A stretch of DNA of 64,000 nucleotides from Actinospineispora acaciae DSM 45401. Lineage in GTDB: Bacteria > Actinomycetota > Actinomycetes > Mycobacteriales > Pseudonocardiaceae. Below are positions 15,465 to 22,709 of the stretch, in pieces. Where the stretch lies: assembly GCF_000620785.1 (NCBI RefSeq), contig NZ_JIAI01000006.1, forward strand, positions 409,609 through 473,608. Direction: 5' to 3'. Under the pieces are notes generated by a model. The model did no database searches, was not told the origin of the DNA, and saw nothing but the letters and a program-made list of their open reading frames with translations. The translations under genes were made by a program, and so were the position numbers. Numbering within the stretch: the first letter of the stretch is position 1; every line of letters begins with the position of its first letter.

Positions 15465-16099
15465 CCATGGACACCACCACAGCCGCCGTCGTGTTCTCCG
15501 CCTGCTCGGCCGGGTGGCTGGCCACCGCCGGGCACGCCGCCAGGCTGGCCCGCCAGCTGCGCACCGACCAGCTGACCGAGCTGCCCAACCGCGAAGCCCT
15601 CACCGTGCTGGTACGCCGCGCCGCACGCCGAGCCCGCCCCGGCCGGCACGTGGGCCTGTTGATGATCGACGTGGACCGGTTCAAGGCGATCAACGACACC
15701 CACGGCCACGCGGTCGGCAACACCGTCCTACAGGTCATCGCCGGGCGGCTGGCCGCGATCGCCGGCCCCGGCGAGATGGCGATCCGGCTGCACGGTGACG
15801 AGTTCGCGCTCTGGCTCGGCCACCACACCACCCGCCAGCACGCGCACGTCTACGCCGTCCGGCGCGGTCACAACGTCCGCGCCGCGCTGGCCATGCCGGT
15901 CGAGGCCGGCCGGCACCGCCTGGCCGTCACCGCCTCGGTCGGCGCCGCCGTGCTCCCCGCTGTCGGGCTGTCGCGCGCCGCGCTGCTGGCCAAGGCCGAT
16001 CACGACATGTACCAGGCCAAACGCGTCAGCTACCGCACCACCTGGCCGCACCCGGCCACCACCCGACCCACGCCCACACCCGGTGAGGACGCCGCCTGA
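15461..16099 (+). CDS. GGDEF-domain protein with HGDEF active site
   Basis: This 212-residue protein has a single N-terminal hydrophobic segment (AVVFSACSAGWLATAGHAA) followed by a GGDEF domain. The family motifs are in place: DQLTELPNR (36-44), IDVDRFKAIND (69-79), THGHAVGN, and the active-site loop, here L-HGDEF (111-115) with His in place of the first Gly. GGDEF domains make c-di-GMP; the altered first position may lower, change or abolish activity, but the metal-binding Asp/Glu are retained. There is no EAL or sensor domain. It is coupled to both neighbours (GTGA before, ATGA after). Confidence 0.85.
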   Translation: MTMDTTTAAVVFSACSAGWLATAGHAARLARQLRTDQLTELPNREALTVLVRRAARRARPGRHVGLLMIDVDRFKAINDTHGHAVGNTVLQVIAGRLAAIAGPGEMAIRLHGDEFALWLGHHTTRQHAHVYAVRRGHNVRAALAMPVEAGRHRLAVTASVGAAVLPAVGLSRAALLAKADHDMYQAKRVSYRTTWPHPATTRPTPTPGEDAA

Positions 16100-16608
16100 T
16101 GCCCCCACACAACCCGAACGACGAACACCACACGACCGCAGCCGACGAGCCCCAGCGTCGGAGGGCAATACGACGCCGGCTGCCCATCTTCTTCATCGAC
16201 ATGAGCGGCCGTGGCAACGACTACTGGGTGACGGTGTCGTGGAAACCGACCGACCCCTGGGCGGTCACGCTGTCGATCCCCCACAGCACCAGCCCGGTCG
16301 ACTGGCTGCTCGCCCGCGACCTGCTGTGGTCCGGCCTGAACATCCCCACAGGGTCCGGAGACGTGCGCATCGAGCCCGTCACCGCCCGCGATCTCGACGA
16401 CGAGGACCAGATCGAGATCCGGCTCTACGGCAGGCGCAATGCCCGCTGCGCGCACCTGATCGTCACCCGTCGCGACCTGTGGGAGTTCCTGCAGGCCACC
16501 AAGGCGCATTTCCCGGACGCCCGCGACACCGCGCGCGCCGGGATCGACGCCGAAATCGCCCGACTCCTCGCCCGGCCCACGGCCGCGCCCGGTGAGGAGG
16601 CGACCTGA
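16099..16608 (+). CDS. SsgA-like protein (SALP) on a mobile element
   Basis: This 169-residue protein matches the SsgA/SsgB family: a first strand VTVSWKPTDPWAVTLSI, the motif WLLARDLLWSGL followed by GSGDVRIEP, and a helix LWEFLQATKAHFP. The N-terminus is extended by about 30 basic residues. SALPs control septum placement and peptidoglycan remodelling at sporulation, with SsgB recruiting FtsZ. A copy inside the transfer cassette suggests the element may influence cross-wall formation, which would affect its spread, but this is inference. ATGA overlaps link it to the GGDEF and zinc-protein genes. Confidence 0.78.
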   Translation: MPPHNPNDEHHTTAADEPQRRRAIRRRLPIFFIDMSGRGNDYWVTVSWKPTDPWAVTLSIPHSTSPVDWLLARDLLWSGLNIPTGSGDVRIEPVTARDLDDEDQIEIRLYGRRNARCAHLIVTRRDLWEFLQATKAHFPDARDTARAGIDAEIARLLARPTAAPGEEAT

Positions 16609-17165
16609 TGCTCCGAACCCAGCCCAACCCGCTCGCCGACCTCAACGCTCAACTACGACAGGCGGTCACCGCAACCTCCAGACACCGCCAACTCGCCATC
16701 TGCGCGCACGAAATCGGGCACGCGCTGCTCGAACTCGCCGGAGGCGGGGACGTCCGTTACGTCGAACTCAGGTTCAAGCTCACCGGACTCGCCGGGTACT
16801 GCCACTACGGCGACGACGCCCACGACGCCGAACAACTCGGCTGGAGCGGCGAACGCAAACTCGCCCGCCAAATCGCCACCATGGCCGGCCACGCCGCCGA
16901 GGTCCGGTTCTGCCAGCACTACCTCGGCATGGACCACTCCGCCGCGTTCCGCTACGGCCTGGACTGGGCCGAAGGCGACTACACCGACTTCTACTACTTC
17001 CGCCGCAAATTCGGCCTACGCCACATCTCCCCGGACTGGGCGTTCCACCGCGCCGGCATCTACCTCGACCGCCACGGCGGACTTCTCGACCGGCTCACCC
17101 TGCGACTCCACCACGCCCACCACGTCAACGGTGGGGCGTTCCCACCGCCGGCAGGTGTCCAGTGA
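16608..17165 (+). CDS. M41-like (FtsH-peptidase-type) zinc protein, copy 1
   Basis: This 185-residue soluble protein contains the zinc motif HEIGH in ICAHEIGHALLE (about residues 34-45) and a downstream helix MAGHAAEVRF that resembles the third-ligand region of M41 peptidases (FtsH C-terminal domain). There is no AAA+ ATPase domain and no membrane anchor, so any protease activity would be free-standing. It overlaps a second, related gene by four bases (GTGA). Standalone M41-like pairs of unknown role occur in actinomycete elements. Confidence 0.72.
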   Translation: MLRTQPNPLADLNAQLRQAVTATSRHRQLAICAHEIGHALLELAGGGDVRYVELRFKLTGLAGYCHYGDDAHDAEQLGWSGERKLARQIATMAGHAAEVRFCQHYLGMDHSAAFRYGLDWAEGDYTDFYYFRRKFGLRHISPDWAFHRAGIYLDRHGGLLDRLTLRLHHAHHVNGGAFPPPAGVQ

Positions 17166-17674
17166 ACGAGCGCAACGAACACATCACCCACGCGCTGAAC
17201 ACCTGGCCCGAATCGGCCCGAGCCCGACTGCGGTTCGCCGCCCACGAAATCGGGCACGGCCTCGCCTTCATCGTCCACGGGATCCGACCCGAATGGGTAC
17301 GACTCGAATTCGGACTTTTCGGTGGACTCAACGGCGGCCGATGCCGCATCAGCGAATCCGAGCCCAACCCCGGAACACCCCCGGAACAAGTCGAAGCATG
17401 GCTCATCGGCGCGTTGGCCGGACACGCCGCCGAAACCCGATTCGGCCAGCTCTACCTCGACCTCGACGACCAACACGCCCATCAGTGGGGCGCCCAAGGA
17501 GCAGCCAAGGACTACGACAACTTCCACCGCCTCCGCACCACCCACCGCGTCCGCCTGTCCGAACAGCGCGCCTACCAACGCGCCGCCGCGCTCATCGAAC
17601 GCAACGGCCTCCGCGTCGACCACCTCACCTTTCGACTCGCCCGCGCCCGCCAACTCGCCGGACACGCCCTATGA
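17162..17674 (+). CDS. M41-like zinc protein, copy 2
   Basis: This 170-residue paralogue of the preceding protein has FAAHEIGHGLAFIVHG (HEIGH at about 26-30) and a matching third-ligand helix ALAGHAAETRFGQLYL. It lacks any ATPase or membrane segment. The shared layout (HEIGH, about 65 residues, AGHAAE-x-RF) shows that the two genes arose by duplication and then diverged. It starts with GTG overlapping the first copy and ends overlapping the clamp-like gene (ATGA). Both zinc motifs are intact. Confidence 0.7.
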   Translation: MNERNEHITHALNTWPESARARLRFAAHEIGHGLAFIVHGIRPEWVRLEFGLFGGLNGGRCRISESEPNPGTPPEQVEAWLIGALAGHAAETRFGQLYLDLDDQHAHQWGAQGAAKDYDNFHRLRTTHRVRLSEQRAYQRAAALIERNGLRVDHLTFRLARARQLAGHAL

Positions 17675-18471
17675 GCACCAGACCAGAACATCGATCAGAA
17701 GGCTTCGAGATGAACACCACCGTCAACATCAGCACCGTCCTCGCCGCGCGTGACTTCGACCGCCTGCCCGCCGCTACCGCCGTTCTCACCGCGCACGATC
17801 TCGACCGACTTCTTGCCGACGCCGCCCGGGGCGCGGCCACCGACGAAACCCTGCCGGGCATTTGCGGGGTCATGCTCCACACCGACACCTACAACGGCAC
17901 GCCCGTGCTGGTCGCCACCGCCACCGACCGGTTCATGCTTGTCCAGGCACACGTGCCGCTGGACGCCGGCACGTTCGAGGGTCGGCTCATGCTGACCAAC
18001 GCCCAGGTCACGCAGGTCCGAGCCATGCTCCGGCCACTCACACGGCGCCGAGGCGGCCGTGATGACCAGGTCTCCGTCAGCACCGACACCTTCACCGGCC
18101 GCATCGCGGCAGCCGAGGGCACAGCGTTCAGCTTCGTCAACTACTGCGAGTGGTTCCCCAACATCACCAAGGTGACCGACAAGTACCGCGACACCCCACG
18201 GACTGACCAGCCGGTCACCCTCAACCCCAAGCTGCTCGCCCGCGCGGCGGCGCTCGGCCGGCGCGGCGAATACGTGCGCGTCGAGGTCCTCGCCGGCGAG
18301 CAGGCACCGGTCCGAATCACCATCGGCGAGTCCGGTGTGGCGCGGCTCTGGCTCTACCTCATGCCCGTCCGCACCCAGGCCGACGCGGCCGGGACCGCCG
18401 TGTGGAACGTCCCGACCGCGCCCGTGTTCGAACTCCCGCCCGTGACTCCGTGGCAGCGCGAGGCCGCGTGA
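17671..18471 (+). CDS. DnaN-like sliding-clamp homologue
   Basis: This 266-residue protein looks like a divergent or shortened DNA polymerase III beta clamp (host clamps are about 370-380 residues with three domains). The pattern GICGVMLHTD…VLVATATDRFMLV corresponds to the clamp strand pair ending in 'ATD-x-x-x-L'. A middle segment carries CEWFPNITKV, and near the C-terminus LYLMPVR recalls the clamp's terminal (I/L)MPxR strand, although about 35 residues follow here. The start may be 17671 (ATGA overlap) or MNTTVNIS at 17710. Together with SSB, Prim-Pol and DUF3987 it suggests an element-encoded replisome. Confidence 0.68.
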   Translation: MSTRPEHRSEGFEMNTTVNISTVLAARDFDRLPAATAVLTAHDLDRLLADAARGAATDETLPGICGVMLHTDTYNGTPVLVATATDRFMLVQAHVPLDAGTFEGRLMLTNAQVTQVRAMLRPLTRRRGGRDDQVSVSTDTFTGRIAAAEGTAFSFVNYCEWFPNITKVTDKYRDTPRTDQPVTLNPKLLARAAALGRRGEYVRVEVLAGEQAPVRITIGESGVARLWLYLMPVRTQADAAGTAVWNVPTAPVFELPPVTPWQREAA

Positions 18472-18699
18472 TCACCCACTCACCAGCACCGGCGCCCGTC
18501 ATGGCACGCCGGGAGGATAGGCCGACACCTGGCCCACCCCAGGGCGGGTCGGTGCCCGCTGTGCTGTCGCTGTTCGCCGGGATCGGCGGCCTGGACCTCG
18601 GCCTGGAACGGACGTCGAGCCCTCGGAAACGCCGTCGTGCCCGCCGTCGCCGAACACATCGCCCGCCTGATCACCAACCACACCACTACCGCCGCATGA
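18468..18699 (+). pseudogene. Internally deleted C5-cytosine DNA methyltransferase
   Basis: The first part encodes motif I of DNA cytosine-5 methyltransferases (VLSLFAGIGGLDLGLE). At about 18612-18620 the reading switches frame and continues as ALGNAVVPAVAEHIARLI, which is motif X, the enzyme's C-terminal helix. Everything between, including the catalytic PC motif and the target-recognition domain, is missing. The GTG start overlaps the clamp gene stop, so the locus once belonged to the operon. It cannot make an active enzyme. Confidence 0.8.
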
Positions 18700-18746
18700 A
18701 GGAACTCGCCCACATCGCGCACTACCACCGAAAGGAGCCAGTTGTC

Positions 18747-19202
18747 ATGGCCGGATTACCAGAGGTCACCGTGGCCGGCACGTTGACCGCCGACCCCGAG
18801 CTTCGCTACACCCCGAACGGACACGCCGTCGCCAACTTCACCGTGGCCGCGAACGACCGCCGTTTCGACAGGCGGACCGGTGAATGGGTCGATGCAGGGG
18901 CGACGTTCTTGCGCTGCCAGATCTGGCGCGACGCCGCCGAGCACGTCGCGGAATCGCTGAACCGAGGCAACCGGGTCATCGTCACCGGGCGGCTCAAGCA
19001 GCGCGAGTACGAGACCCGCGAGGGCGAGAAGCGCACCGTGTTCGAACTTGACGTCACCGAGATCGGACCATCGCTGAAGTGGGCCACCGCCGCCGTCAAG
19101 AAGGCCACCCGCACCGGCGCGAACACCGGCGGCGGTGACGACCCGTGGGGAACCGCACCCGCCCAGCCCGACGCTCCGGGCAGCGACGAACCTCCGTTCT
19201 AA
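18747..19202 (+). CDS. ssb: Single-stranded DNA-binding protein
   Basis: This 151-residue OB-fold protein has the SSB pattern: VTVAGTLTADPELRYTPNGHAVANFTVAAN at the N-terminus, FLRCQIWRDAAEHVAESL in the middle and GNRVIVTGRLKQREYETREGEKR. A flexible Gly/Asp-rich tail ends in DEPPF, the acidic tip that recruits other replication proteins. An AAGGAG site precedes the ATG. It lies directly before the primase-polymerase gene, consistent with a role in copying the excised element. Confidence 0.93.
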   Translation: MAGLPEVTVAGTLTADPELRYTPNGHAVANFTVAANDRRFDRRTGEWVDAGATFLRCQIWRDAAEHVAESLNRGNRVIVTGRLKQREYETREGEKRTVFELDVTEIGPSLKWATAAVKKATRTGANTGGGDDPWGTAPAQPDAPGSDEPPF

Positions 19203-19339
19203 CCCCCCTCGACCCGGCCCGGGGGCGCTGGGACGCGCACAGCCGACAGACCTACCCCGCGTCTCAGCACTTCCGGGCCACCCACCTCCACCCGCCGCCG
19301 CACCACCCACGAACCTGCACACCGGAAGGCGACCCGGAT

Positions 19340-20281
19340 ATGAGCGTGCCCGACCCACCCAGCCCGCGCGCCCTGACGCCGATGCAACGGGCTCAACGCG
19401 ACAATGCGCTGAGGGCCGCCGAGCGCGGCTGGCGCGTATTCCCCCTCGTGCCCGGCACCAAGCGGCCGGTGTTCGAGCAGTGGGAACGCCACGCCACCAC
19501 CGACCCCACCCGGATCACCTCGTTCTGGACCCGCCGCCCGGGCTGCAACATCGCCGTCGCCTGCGGCCCCTCCCGCCTGCTCGTCATCGACCTCGACCTG
19601 CCGAAAGCCGGCCACCCCGAGGGGCGGAGCTTGAGCATCGGGGGGACCCGCACTGGTGCCCAGGTGCTCGACCAGCTCGCCGAGCGCACCGGGGGTGAGC
19701 TGCCGGCGACCTACACCGTGCGCACCCCGTCCGGCGGCACCCACCTGTACTACCGCGCACCCACCGCCCCGCGCCTTGGCTGCTCGCAGGCCAAGCTCGG
19801 CCCGCTGGTCGACACCCGTGGGCACGGTGGCTACGTCGTCGCGCCCAGCTCGATCACCCCGCAAGGCGGATACGAGCTCATCGACGACCGCGAACCTGCC
19901 GAGCTGCCCGGGTGGATAGCCCTTGCCCTTGCTCCCAGGCCGTCTCCGGCCATCTCAGCGGCTCCTGACGTGGCTCCTGGGCGGCTCGACGCCTACGTCG
20001 CCGCGGCGGTGCGCAGCCAGGTCGAGCGGGTGCGAGCGGCCCCACCAGGCCGGCACAACCACACCCTGTTCGTCGCCGCCTGCCGCCTCGGCGAACTCGT
20101 GGGAGCCGGAGCGCTCGACCCCGGCACCGCCACCCACATGCTCCAGCACGCCGCCGAGCCCATCGTCGTCTCGGACTGCGACTGCACCAAGCGCGAGGTC
20201 ACCAACACGATCGCCTCCGGCCTGCGCACCGGCGCCGAACGACCTCGCCGCCTGCCGCCGCGGCACCGGAGAGCCGCGTGA
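19340..20281 (+). CDS. Bifunctional DNA primase/polymerase (Prim-Pol)
   Basis: This 313-residue protein has an archaeo-eukaryotic primase domain: an N-terminal GWRVFPLVPGTKRP motif, the catalytic acidic pair D84/D86 in VIDLDLP, H135 in SGGTHLYYR, and the strand GYVVAPSSI. It lacks an attached helicase; the DUF3987 protein that follows probably supplies it. Prim-Pol initiators drive replication of many excised AICEs (for example the pMEA300 type). The start is ATG 19340, where the conserved fold begins; a GGAAGG lies about 11 bases upstream. The stop overlaps the DUF3987 start (GTGA). Confidence 0.9.
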   Translation: MSVPDPPSPRALTPMQRAQRDNALRAAERGWRVFPLVPGTKRPVFEQWERHATTDPTRITSFWTRRPGCNIAVACGPSRLLVIDLDLPKAGHPEGRSLSIGGTRTGAQVLDQLAERTGGELPATYTVRTPSGGTHLYYRAPTAPRLGCSQAKLGPLVDTRGHGGYVVAPSSITPQGGYELIDDREPAELPGWIALALAPRPSPAISAAPDVAPGRLDAYVAAAVRSQVERVRAAPPGRHNHTLFVAACRLGELVGAGALDPGTATHMLQHAAEPIVVSDCDCTKREVTNTIASGLRTGAERPRRLPPRHRRAA

Positions 20282-21921
20282 CCGCCGCTCGAGAACCCGA
20301 CAACTCGCCCGAGCCGACCCGGCCCCCCTCGGTGGCGCGGCCGCTGCGCGCGGTGCCCACCACACCCGACCCACCCGGCGAGGATGACCTCTTGGACGAG
20401 CCCGACCACGATCCGGCGCTGGCCGGGTGGGAACCACCGGTGCCGCTCTCACCGGTCCGTGAGCTACCCCGGTTCCCGCTCGACGCGCTGCCCGGCTGGG
20501 TGTCCGAGCAGGTACGCGCGGTCGCCCAGACCTTCCAAACCCCACCCGACCTGCCCGGATGCATCGCGCTGGCCGCGTTGTCGGCGGCGGCAGCCGGGCG
20601 GGCGATCGTACGGGTCCGCGCCGGCTGGGACGAACCGATCAACATCTACACCGTCGTGGTCATGCCGCCCTCCTCCCGCAAATCACCCCCCTTCCGCGCC
20701 ATGACCGCGCCGCTGCGTGACGCCGAGCGGGAACTGGTCGAGGCCAGTCGCGCCGAACGCGAACACGCCCGTATCACCCGCGCCACCGCCGAGAAGGCCA
20801 TGGAGAAAGCCGAACGCGAAGCCGCCGGCGCCACCAGCGACCAACCCGGCGCGCTCGCCGCCGCCGTCGACGCCGCCCTGCAAGCCGCGTCCGTGGAGAT
20901 CCCGCCCGAGCCCCGGCTCCTGGCCGACGACCTCACCCCGGAATCCGCCGCGACCCTCCTCGCCGCGCACGGCGGCCGCCTGGCCGTGCTCTCCGCCGAG
21001 GGTGGGCTGTTCGCCACCCTGGCCGGCCGCTACTCCGGCACCCCCAACCTCGACGTGTTCCTCAAGGGCTACTCCGGGGACACCCACCGCGTGGACCGCC
21101 TTGGCCGGCCACCCGAGTACATCGACCGACCCGCCATCACCCTCGGCCTGACCGTCCAGCCCGCCATCGTCGACGAACTCCGCAAAACCAAACTCCTACG
21201 CGGCGCCGGACTGCTCGCCCGCATCCTCTACTCTCTACCCCCCAACACCGTCGGCCACCGCCTGTCCCGACCGCCCGCCGCCGACCCCGCGACCGCCGAG
21301 GACTACGCCAACCAGCTACGCGGCATCGCCCTCGGCCTCGCCGGCTGGACCGACCCCGCGGTTCTGCAGCTCACCCCCGCCGCCGACGACGCCATGGCCA
21401 CCTACCAGGACGCCATCGAACCCAAGCTCGACCCCGCCGGCGGCGAATGGGCATCCATCGGCGACTGGGCCGGCAAACTCGCCGGCCAAACCGCCCGCCT
21501 CGCCGGCCTGCTCCACATCGCCGAACACCCCACCGAACCCTGGAAACACCAGCTCACCGACACCACCATCACCGCCGCCCAACGCTTCGGCGACTACTTC
21601 ACCGCCCACGCCCTCACCGTGTTCGACCAGCTCGGCACCGACCCACGCATCGACGACGCCCGCCACCTGCTCGCCTGGATCGAGCGCACCCGCCCCGCTC
21701 GGTTCACCCGCCGTGAGATCTACCGCCAGAACCGAGGCGGCCGGTTCAGCACCGTCACCGACATCGACCCCGCGCTCGCCGTCCTCGAAGACCACGGCCA
21801 CATCCGACTGCAGCCCCCGGAACGCGGCGGGCGAGGTCGCACGCCCTCGCCGGTCTACCTGGTCCACCCAACCCATCAGGAAGGAGAGGGCGCTGGACGT
21901 GGACAGAATGGCCACAATTGA
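20278..21921 (+). CDS. DUF3987 (YfjI-like) replication protein
   Basis: This 547-residue protein contains the DUF3987 core: ALAALSAAAAGRAIVRVRAGWDEPINIYTVVV, then a P-loop-like turn PPSSRKSPPF where typical members have a glycine-rich Walker A, and SAEGGLFATLAGRYS as the second acidic motif. These proteins pair with Prim-Pol as putative helicase partners. The glycine-poor loop may limit ATP hydrolysis, although such 'RKS' variants occur in actinomycetes. The C-terminus is a winged-helix-like region (FTRREIYRQNRGGRF). GTG overlaps the Prim-Pol stop. Its last codons run into the first arm of the candidate origin. Confidence 0.85.
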   Translation: MTAAREPDNSPEPTRPPSVARPLRAVPTTPDPPGEDDLLDEPDHDPALAGWEPPVPLSPVRELPRFPLDALPGWVSEQVRAVAQTFQTPPDLPGCIALAALSAAAAGRAIVRVRAGWDEPINIYTVVVMPPSSRKSPPFRAMTAPLRDAERELVEASRAEREHARITRATAEKAMEKAEREAAGATSDQPGALAAAVDAALQAASVEIPPEPRLLADDLTPESAATLLAAHGGRLAVLSAEGGLFATLAGRYSGTPNLDVFLKGYSGDTHRVDRLGRPPEYIDRPAITLGLTVQPAIVDELRKTKLLRGAGLLARILYSLPPNTVGHRLSRPPAADPATAEDYANQLRGIALGLAGWTDPAVLQLTPAADDAMATYQDAIEPKLDPAGGEWASIGDWAGKLAGQTARLAGLLHIAEHPTEPWKHQLTDTTITAAQRFGDYFTAHALTVFDQLGTDPRIDDARHLLAWIERTRPARFTRREIYRQNRGGRFSTVTDIDPALAVLEDHGHIRLQPPERGGRGRTPSPVYLVHPTHQEGEGAGRGQNGHN

Positions 21922-22174
21922 CAGAAGCCACCTGGCCTCCCGTCTGCGCAGGTCACAGCCCCTGCAACGTGATCAAGCGCCGACGGGACAGATTTGGACA
22001 GAATGGACACAAATCGACCGCGTGGCGCCCACGTTCCGTAGTCGCACGCCCACGGTGTGTTTTGTGTCCATTTGTGTCCAGATCTGTCAAACGAGACCAA
22101 GATCGACGAGCGGCGCCCTGACCTCGATAAACAGCCGATCGGCAGGGCTTCTGTCAATTGTGTCCATTCTGTCC
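21901..22174. repeat. Nested, exactly centred inverted repeats: candidate origin
   Basis: Outer arms 21901-21927 and 22148-22174 are 27 bp with one mismatch. Inner arms around 21987-22015 and 22060-22088 carry related ggacaga…ggacacaa units with one indel. Both pairs share the same centre (sum of end coordinates 44,075 in each case). The tttgtgtcca unit also repeats in tandem at 22061-22080. The region is otherwise non-coding and lies between the replication genes and xis/int. Confidence 0.75.
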
Positions 22175-22318
22175 ATCCACCCGGTACCCCTCACCCCAGC
22201 CAGCTCACCCGCCTCAGCCCTTACGACCAACGTCTGTGTCCGCCATCACCGCCTCGCGTCCCACTCGACGCGCCCAGCGTGCCCCGACCCCACCTACTCA
22301 CCCGGAGAGGACTCAGCC

Positions 22319-22684
22319 ATGGCGAGTCAAGCTCGCGCACGCAAGACCGGAAATGACCCAAACGCAAAGAACGTCCTCTATCGACCCATGGAAGTCGCCA
22401 AGATGCTCCGGTGCTCGGCGTGGTGGATCAAAGAGCAAGCGCGCAAACGCAGGATCCCATTTAGCTGGATCGGAGGCAGCTACCGGTTCACGGATGAGCA
22501 CGTTGCAGAGATAGTCCGACTCTTTGAGTCGAGGCCGGAACGCTCCGTGCCGGCTTCTCCGCAAACGGTGCACAACGGAAAGGTCACGCGCCGTTCTATG
22601 GGCGAGGTGAAGGTCCGGCTGAGAGCACGGACGCCCAGGAGGGCAGCGAGAGCGACACGGCAGGAATCAGCCGAAGCTGCCTGA
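22319..22684 (+). CDS. xis: Excisionase (MerR-like winged helix)
   Basis: This 121-residue basic protein has the excisionase-type helix-turn-helix: YRPMEVAKMLRCSAWWIKEQARKRRIPFSWIGGSYRFTDEHVAEIVRL (about residues 20-68), where the KRRIPF…GGSYRF wing is typical. The C-terminal tail is strongly basic. Together with Int it should direct excision of the element from tRNA-Val. A GGAGAGG site precedes the ATG, and the integrase gene follows after 25 bases. Confidence 0.88.
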   Translation: MASQARARKTGNDPNAKNVLYRPMEVAKMLRCSAWWIKEQARKRRIPFSWIGGSYRFTDEHVAEIVRLFESRPERSVPASPQTVHNGKVTRRSMGEVKVRLRARTPRRAARATRQESAEAA

Positions 22685-22709
22685 CCCACACCGAAGGAAG
22701 GACCCGAAG

